This document shows positions 56,860 through 64,000 of a DNA stretch of 64,000 nt, in pieces. The first letter of the stretch is position 1; each line of letters begins with the position of its first letter. This DNA comes from Leptoclinus maculatus (lineage: Eukaryota; Chordata; Actinopteri; Perciformes; Stichaeidae): the NCBI GenBank assembly GCA_032191485.1, contig JAVDOI010000010.1, positions 21,070,661 through 21,134,660 on the forward strand. The letters run 5' to 3'. A program made the translations under genes and the position numbers. The notes beneath the pieces are model-generated. The model searched no databases and had not been told where the DNA came from. It saw only the letters and a list, made by a program, of their open reading frames with translations.

Positions 56860-58660
56860 GTAAACCCCGTCTTCAATCTGTGTCCCCTTTCCTCACATAG
56901 TTGTCAACACATTCCATGTCGGAAGTGTTGATGTTAACTTATTTTACGACAGCATTAGTTTATGTCTGTACTGATGCTGACAGACTCTCCAGCGGCCGCG
57001 GATGCCCTAAACATGTCGGCTAAGTAGGGGATGTCTTCATATGTTGTTTCGTTTTGTTTTCATTGGTTGTATCGATTCACTTTGACACTCTACGTTTGTA
57101 CGGAGTACTGAATCGCCTGTTGATTCCCCACCATAGTGCTAGCGATAGCACCTAGCTTTAGCATTAAGCGACATCCTCTGGAAATGATCAGACGCCAACT
57201 AACGTCAGCTCGTTAGCTAGCTACTGAAGCTCGCTGTTTTTGTACTACGTTGACTCGGCGCGTGCATGCATTCCCTCTAGTAATATCATTATTTTCTGTC
57301 ACAACTATTGATAAACATCACTGGAGCCCAATTCTGATTAATGTTAGCTAGTTAGCTAGGTGGACTGTCTTGCACCCGGATCTGTCTATCTGCTGAAACT
57401 GCTAACAACAAACCGCTAGCTTATCCCAATAACTCGTTAATAATGCGGATAAAGCAGCTGAGAACCAGCCACTCTGCTGTGTATTAACGTGACATGAAGT
57501 GATGGGGCTGAAGGTAATGGCAAGTGAACATCTGAGCCGCTGTCTTGCTGATCACGTGCAACACTAATCGTTGTTTTCTTCCTGTCTCCCTCACTAACTA
57601 ATCCCGATCTGTGATGAAGCTAATAACGTTAGTGTAATGTTTTCTGACAACTGTGCTCTACCTAACTTCGTTCAGGGACCGATGAGTCCCAAAGCCACTG
57701 TGTCTCAGTATCGCGTCTACAATTATTTCAACAACAAATGAAGATGCCGAAGTGTATTGTAGGAAACGAGGACTCTAATTAAACCATCCACAGACCCACA
57801 GTGCAGCTGTATAATGTATCCCATTCATTCTCTTAGCCTTAACCTCTTAACCACACTGAATACAACAACAATATGTTGTATTGGAATGCTGTACTCCAAG
57901 GTGTTGTACACAATAAGAGAAACCCCAACACTCACATTTCACACCTGAGTATAACTCGCAAACACACTAAGTTACCACTGCAAGAGTTACATCTGTAAAA
58001 TGTATTGCAGTGTAATTCAATTGCATGCAATAAATGGATCCTGTAGTTTTAAATTGATTTTGTTTATACTGTGTAGATTCAACTCTATGGTCGTGTTTTG
58101 AGGCTGTAGAAGTGTTGTTGTATAGGACTGCATTACATTGTAAGAGGTTTTACAATACATCCAATTCATGCATGTGTTCGGATAACACGTCACCACATAG
58201 CTTTAGTCTCCACATGAGCTGCGGAGACTATAACTGTGTCTGCACACAACTGTACAGCATAAACTTTAGGATGGCAGGGTTTCCTGCACAGCGGCCGTAT
58301 TTGATTGTAATATATTGTACAGGTGTGTCTAATAAACTCCGTGTAAGCAAACGGATCAATCTGATCTTAGTCTTGTTTAGAGAAAAGTCAAATTCACGAG
58401 GTGTGGCACAAACTATGATAATACAAAATAAAGCAGTCAGCGTGTCCTCACAAAAGGATGCCGTAGCTTTTCATCATCAGCAATCCAATCACATTTTTTC
58501 AAATGGAAACACAAAAGTAGGTACCAAACAAAATGTTGAATTGCGAAAGGGCTTTCTGGCAAATACTGCTACATTGACTTTGAATGTGTTAAACTCCTTC
58601 TGTGAGTGGTGGACAGACTGGCCCCAGGAAAGGTGTGATTTTGTTGTGCTGTCTTTGTAG
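56860..58660 (+). other. presumed klhl20 first intron
   Basis: No repeat family or exon recognised. A 182-codon frame at 58112-58660 runs up to the ATG exon but has no family similarity and is not supported. Confidence 0.4.
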
Positions 58661-58701
58661 GTCAACCCCAAGGTTTGGGACCAAACATTGCCCTTCAGTG
58701 C

Positions 58702-61700
58702 ATGGACGCAAAGCCGATGCGCAGGTAAGTGTGCTATGAAGGATGTTGTATACACTCCTTTGCTGATTGAGAAACGTGTTGGTACTCTCTAGACTGTTCT
58801 ACAAGAACTGTGTTTTAGTCAAAGCTTAGATTAAATGTGACCACCAAGACTCTTTGAGTCTATATATTGATGCTTTTGTTTTTTCTGTCTCTTTTGTTCT
58901 ATTATACTCTTCTCTCTGAATGATGGGTTGTATTTAACGTGTGTATTTTTAGGCCTACGGCCATTTAAAGCACTTTTGCACTACATGTCATTCACCCGCA
59001 GGGGCTACCATCAGACTAACTAACATTCACACACCATACAGCAGCCGCCCCACACTAAACTCCTCTATCAGCCTGCACTAGTCTCATGTTTTACCTCTAA
59101 GATACACATTTGGTCATCATTTCCACACATCAGTTATAAAGCAGACCGAACGCGCAGTCGAACTGGTCAGTAATAGAGGAGTTTGTTCCAGCGTCTAGTT
59201 CAGAAGCTCCTGCATCATTGCTCTGTTTACAATGACGCAGCGGAAAACAAAGGTGCTGAAATATCGAATCATCGGCCTTTAGGGGGGCAGCCCTAATCTA
59301 GATGCACTGCAGGATGTACCTGAAGAAGAAAACATCCTCAAATTTGAAAACGGTATCTTTTAATGGAACTTAGATTTTTAGGGTATGATCAAATGGCATT
59401 AAACTCATTTAAGCATTTCTCTGCCACAAAGCTGGGCGACTCTCAGAAGACGGGTTAAAATGAATGGTGACAATCGAAGCAGAGATCACCTACATGTATT
59501 TAATCCGTAGTTTAAATTAAGCTTCAAAGAGGCTAAATGCTACCTTCGATCCATTTCATCATGCAAAGCCTGTCTTTCATTAGATCCTCTCTACCTCGTC
59601 TTTGCCCTCTTCTTTCAGAATACACACCTCTGGATTGTATTTTAGGATTTTAAGACATTTTAAGCCTCAAGACCCTCTTGTTGCAAAAACAATAAAGGAT
59701 TATTGTACCATATTTCCTGAGGCCTTTTTTTTTGTTCTACTTTCAAAAATGAGAATTTCTCTCAGGTCTCACATCATAGTAATAATATAATAATAATAAT
59801 AATAATAATAATAAAAGTAATACTAATAATGGTGAGGATGATAACAAGAATCGTAATAAACTTAATTTACGTAGCACCTTTTTAAAAATTATATAAAAAA
59901 CGGGCTTCAAAAGAGCAGAGATATTATTAATCGACACATTAAGAAAAGTAAAGTGTGTGTATTTACATCTAATCTTTGCCCATCCGGTCCTTGTTTAGGG
60001 CCACCAGCGCACGCCAAGACGCCACTGGAATGGACATCACCAGCCGCTGTACTCTGGGGGACCCCAACAAGCTCCCCGAGGGGGTCCCCCAGCCCGCACG
60101 CATGCCCTACGTGTCAGACAAACACCCGCGGCAGACCCTGGAGGTGATCAACCTGCTGAGAAAACACCGGGAGCTCTGTGACGTGGTGCTGGTGGTGGGC
60201 GCCAAGAAGATTTACGCTCACCGCGTCATCCTGTCGGCCTGCAGCCCTTACTTCAGGTACAAGGAGGCCACTCGCAGCTGCTGAAGGAAAACACATCTGG
60301 ACATGAATCCACGTCGGAGTGCAGGAGTGCAGGCTGTGACGGTAATGGGTCTTGATGTTCTCTTCAGGGCGATGTTCACTGGGGAGCTGGCGGAGAGCAG
60401 GCAGACGGAAGTGGTCATCCGCGACATCGATGAGAGAGCCATGGAGCTGCTCATTGACTTTGCCTACACCTCACAGGTAACAACGGAGTTTCTATTTGGC
60501 CCTCGGGGTCAGTGGTGTGTTTATAGTAACACAAAATGCCATGGGCCACTGTTGAGGAGAAGTATATATTGCTTCCTCTTATCCATCTGATTTTAATATC
60601 GGTTTTATTTTGCTTTGAAAACATCTCTTTAAAATATTCTCGCTAAAAATGACATTTTACAAGATCATTTTTGAGCACATCACAATAAGGTTATAATTTC
60701 CCTTCGTCCAATACTCATTTTTACTGAGTAGACCTTGAAGGCATCGTAATGTAAATCAATGCAATCTCCAAATACTCAAAATGTAGCCTCCCCTCAGGTT
60801 TATTAGTGCCATGCTTTTTGAGCATTTGAAATCAACTAAAACATGTAACCTGGTGTTGCATCATCGTGCATGTGCAGCTGTCGATCAGCGTAGATAAGAG
60901 GAATCGATAGTCACTGAGGTGTGTGTGATTCCCAGGAATCTGTCTCCATCTCCACCCCTAACGTGTAGCCATATTAACCAAAAGCTTGCAGATGGCCACC
61001 AGAGCTAATAATCTGAGCTGCAGGGTTCTGTAGCCAAGATGGGGGACACTCTGCAGACAAGTCTCGCTCGAGCGTCTCACCAATCGCAGCGTCTGATTAA
61101 AAGAGCACGTGAAGAGTCTCTGATGTCCTGAACCTCCCAGGTGACGGTAGAGGAGGGAAACGTCCAGACGCTGCTCCCCGCCGCCTGCCTCCTCCAGCTG
61201 GCTGAGATCCAGGAGGCCTGCTGCGAGTTCCTCAAGAGGCAGCTGGATCCCTCCAACTGTCTGGGCATCAGGGCCTTCGCAGACACGCACTCCTGCCGCG
61301 AGCTGCTCCGCATCGCTGACAAGTTCACCCAGCACAATTTTCAGGAGGTAAGCCCGTGGATGAGAATCTCCGTCCCCTAGAATTCTCAAAGTCGTATGTT
61401 ATAGATGTTACAAATGCTCGGTGCAGGTGCAGAGAAGTTGAGTTGGTTTGTTTAGTGTTTCTCTCTCAGCACTGGTTTCCTGTCCTCAGGATGTGTGCAC
61501 ACAGTCACTAATGCAGTTGTTGGTGCGACTCTCTGGTTCACTGCATCATTTTGACATGAAGTTGTAAACGTGTGAAGAATTCCAGTCTATTGACTCATGA
61601 ATAAGAAAACATCATGTGACGTGAGAGCTTTTGTGCTGACACGTCACAGATGAAGAGGGGACAGTCGCTACATCGCATTCGGAACATGTAGCTTCACAGC

Positions 61701-63931
61701 ACATTGCTTTTCAAAATAAATGTATGCAGTCAAAAGTGTAAGGTGGATTTAGCAAAAATATAGACTGCTGGGACGCGCTTCTCTGTTGCAGTCCCATTTT
61801 ATATTATCCATACAAACATCTTGCCTTGTGCAGCTAGTTATATGCTAATAATAATGCTAATAAACATCATATATAACTGTGTGACTGCTGCCTCACTGTG
61901 TGGTGTCTTACGGACTGCTGCCGCCAGCTCTTTCTGCATAGTTTGCCTCTCATAATGGCTTCATTATGAGAGTGTTTCATTTCATTATAAATGTCATTTG
62001 TATTTATCTTGGACAGAAAAAACTTTGTTGTTTTTTTGGTAAATAATAATAATCCAAAATGAAATTGTTGTCCTGCAAATATTTCAGAATAAAAGCCTTG
62101 TGTTAACAAATGAAGGGAGTTATCCACAGAGACACTAGAGGGCTTTTATTTTGAAAAGGAAACGTGTTGCTGCAAACGTACCCTGCATCCAGCATCTCAA
62201 GTGTGAGAATTTGACATTTCCTTGTCATGCACAATATTGGTTGTCATTTTCAGACATCACCTTGGACTGTTGGAAACTTGTTTTTCTCTATTTTCTGCAC
62301 TTTTATAAACGAAGCAATGATCTAGAAAAGAACTGTCGGATTAGTTGATTATGAACATAATCATTAGTGGCAACTGTAAACAGTTCTATCTTTCTATAAA
62401 GCCTGTCGAGTCAAATACCACAACACTCAACCGGTGACATCAGGTGGACACTATACGTCATGACGCGCTCTGTTAAACAGCGGCAGAGTGCAAATGCAGC
62501 TTAAATAAAACCGATTACAAACGTTTGACCTTTTCATAGCAGGAAATATATTAACTGTAACAAAGATGTGTTCTACTTAAGTTGTCCCGCCAAGTACCAC
62601 AGCCCTGGAACTGGCAAACTAAATAGGATGCAGCCAGTATAATTATTACACTACTGTTGTTTCCTGCTACGACAAGTCAAGATGTCTGTCTTTCACTCAA
62701 CACACCCGTGTCGTTCATCAGGATGAACTTAAATTGCTCAGAGGAAGCACTGTAGTGATGGGATGCGGTTGTGAAAATAGCTGAATGTGCATTCCCCATC
62801 TTTGTGGCAGAGCCGCTGACTGACTCTGTCCCCGTTTGTCTTAGGTGATGGAAAGCGAGGAGTTCATGCTGCTGCCCGCCAACCAGCTGATCGACATCAT
62901 TTCCAGCGACGAGCTCAACGTGCGGAGCGAGGAGCAGGTTTTCAGCGCCGTGATGGCCTGGGTGAAGTACAGCATCCAGGAGCGCAGACCACAGCTACCG
63001 CAGGTTTGTGGCCGAGGAAGTATCTCACCACGGCAGTTAGCGGCTTTGTTGCCGGGATGGTTACGGGTGTACATTCAGCGTTACTTCAGGCTTCCGTTGA
63101 GGCCGAGGAACCCTCTGAGACTGACGTGGATTTTCCTGTGTTCTGTAGGTCCTGCAGCACGTCCGTCTGCCGCTGCTCAGCCCCAAGTTCCTGGTGGGCA
63201 CCGTTGGGTCAGACCCTCTCATCAAGAGCGACGAGGAGTGCAGGTGAGGGCTGTTTGTGGAACCTTTCGATGTTTTGAGTGGGGAAAATGCTGCTGACCT
63301 GGATCCAGGAATTTAGTGGATGAAACAGTATGAAAAATACCGAGAGGAGAAACTCCATTTGGTACGATGGGAATGATACAGTGACGATATTTAACCTTGA
63401 TTTATGATTATATACATCTATTTTTATTCCAGAGACCTGGTGGATGAGGCTAAGAATTACCTGCTGCTGCCGCAGGAGAGGCCACTGATGCAGGGCCCCA
63501 GAACCCGGCCGAGGAAACCCATCCGCTGTGGGGAGGTCCTCTTTGCAGGTCAGTACCTATAGGCCCCGGATCACACTGAGACACCTCGCTAGAATACGAG
63601 TCGCCCTTTTAAAACCATTGTTTTCCGATGGTTCGCTGCGTTTCCCTGGCATCAAATAAGTAGACGAACTGAATGGAACGACTCCTCTTCATCGTGTGCT
63701 AATTTAACACTGCGCACTCTCTCCTCCCATGTCTCCTCGTCACGTAGTCGGCGGTTGGTGCAGCGGCGACGCCATTTCCAGTGTGGAGCGCTACGACCCC
63801 CAGACCAACGAGTGGCGGATGGTGGCGTCGATGAGTAAGCGTCGATGCGGAGTCGGCGTCAGCGTTCTGGACGACTTGCTGTACGCTGTGGGGGGTCACG
63901 ACGGCTCGTCGTACCTCAACTCCGTGGAGCG
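58702..63931 (+). CDS. klhl20: klhl20, kelch-like protein 20 (5' part; continues beyond window)
   Basis: KLHL20 is a substrate adaptor for a CUL3-RING ubiquitin ligase (known targets include DAPK1 and PML) and also acts at the trans-Golgi. Exons: 58702-58724 (within exon 58661-58724; MDAKPMR), 59999-60256, 60368-60476, 61141-61347, 62845-63003, 63149-63243, 63433-63548 and 63748-63931, all in phase, giving 383 codons of about 609 in the family. Order: an N-terminal lead with [18 protein letters not shown], a BTB domain ([39 protein letters not shown]), a BACK domain ([40 protein letters not shown]), then the first kelch blades ([30 protein letters not shown]). Near identity to mammalian KLHL20 makes the assignment firm. 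The final donor GTGAGC at 63932 shows that more exons follow. Confidence 0.97.
59787..59815. repeat. (TAA)n microsatellite in klhl20 intron
   Basis: About nine TAA units about 180 bp upstream of the klhl20 BTB exon. No further feature is supported in the rest of this intron. Confidence 0.85.
61348..62844 (+). other. klhl20 intron without recognised elements
   Basis: The intron between the two BACK-domain exons is AT-rich. It contains a short inverted repeat around CTCATAATGGCTTCATTATGAG (61950-61971), which can fold into a small hairpin. Nothing else can be supported. Confidence 0.5.
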
Positions 63932-64000
63932 GTGAGCGGCACGATCTCTCAGATTTAGGTCTAGAATTCTAATTATGAATACCTTATTACATATTGTCTT

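Noticed and set aside
58112..58660. 182-codon ORF upstream of the klhl20 ATG
   Set aside because: No family similarity; it ends at the TAG of the splice acceptor and lies in the presumed first intron.

Overview
This is a vertebrate nuclear genome segment, almost certainly from a ray-finned fish and probably a percomorph teleost. The evidence is spliced genes with GT-AG introns, fish-type non-LTR retrotransposon tails (TTGAA or GGCAA repeats), hAT and Tc1 elements, and very dense CA/GT microsatellites. No operons, CRISPR arrays, plasmid or phage features, tRNA or rRNA genes were seen.

Five conserved protein genes were rebuilt exon by exon from splice sites, reading phase and family similarity. 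(1) The last six exons of tpr (nuclear pore basket protein) lie on the + strand at 1908-4673. (2) prg4 (proteoglycan 4/lubricin) lies on the - strand at 13894-5410. It has a signal peptide, two somatomedin-B domains, a very short linker in place of the large mammalian mucin domain, and a hemopexin-like region. (3) dusp12 (dual-specificity phosphatase 12) is complete on the + strand at 19947-23775. (4) olfml2b (olfactomedin-like 2B) is complete on the - strand at 55449-45465. (5) The 5' two thirds of klhl20 (BTB-BACK-kelch adaptor of a CUL3 ubiquitin ligase) is on the + strand from 58702 and runs off the window after the first kelch exons. tpr and prg4 converge tail to tail, and olfml2b and klhl20 diverge head to head. 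The human counterparts all lie on chromosome 1q, so the window looks like a compacted and rearranged 1q-equivalent block.

The gaps between and inside the genes are full of mobile DNA. There are two hAT-type elements with perfect 8-bp target duplications (257-1429 in a tpr intron, and 29006-30009 inside a LINE). A decayed Tc1 element lies in dusp12 intron 1. A nearly intact APE-type LINE (about 25975-30090) has one visible frameshift. Older LINE pieces lie at 17300-18110, 36395-37010 and 38306-38700. A 3.26-kb element with about 335-bp inverted ends spans 31559-34815. A TA-flanked element in olfml2b intron 1 (52513-53273) carries a GC-rich heptad-repeat ORF. Three minisatellites stand out: a 13/14-bp array in a prg4 intron, a 26-bp array in another prg4 intron, and a 13-bp array at 40711-41101.

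No new multi-gene system is evident. The most unusual items are the heptad-repeat ORF open in five frames, the long-inverted-repeat element with its internal hairpin, the mucin-less prg4 with an unresolved exon, the perfect 21-bp hairpin at 25854-25898, and repeated placement of UG/CA tracts right beside splice sites in four of the genes.
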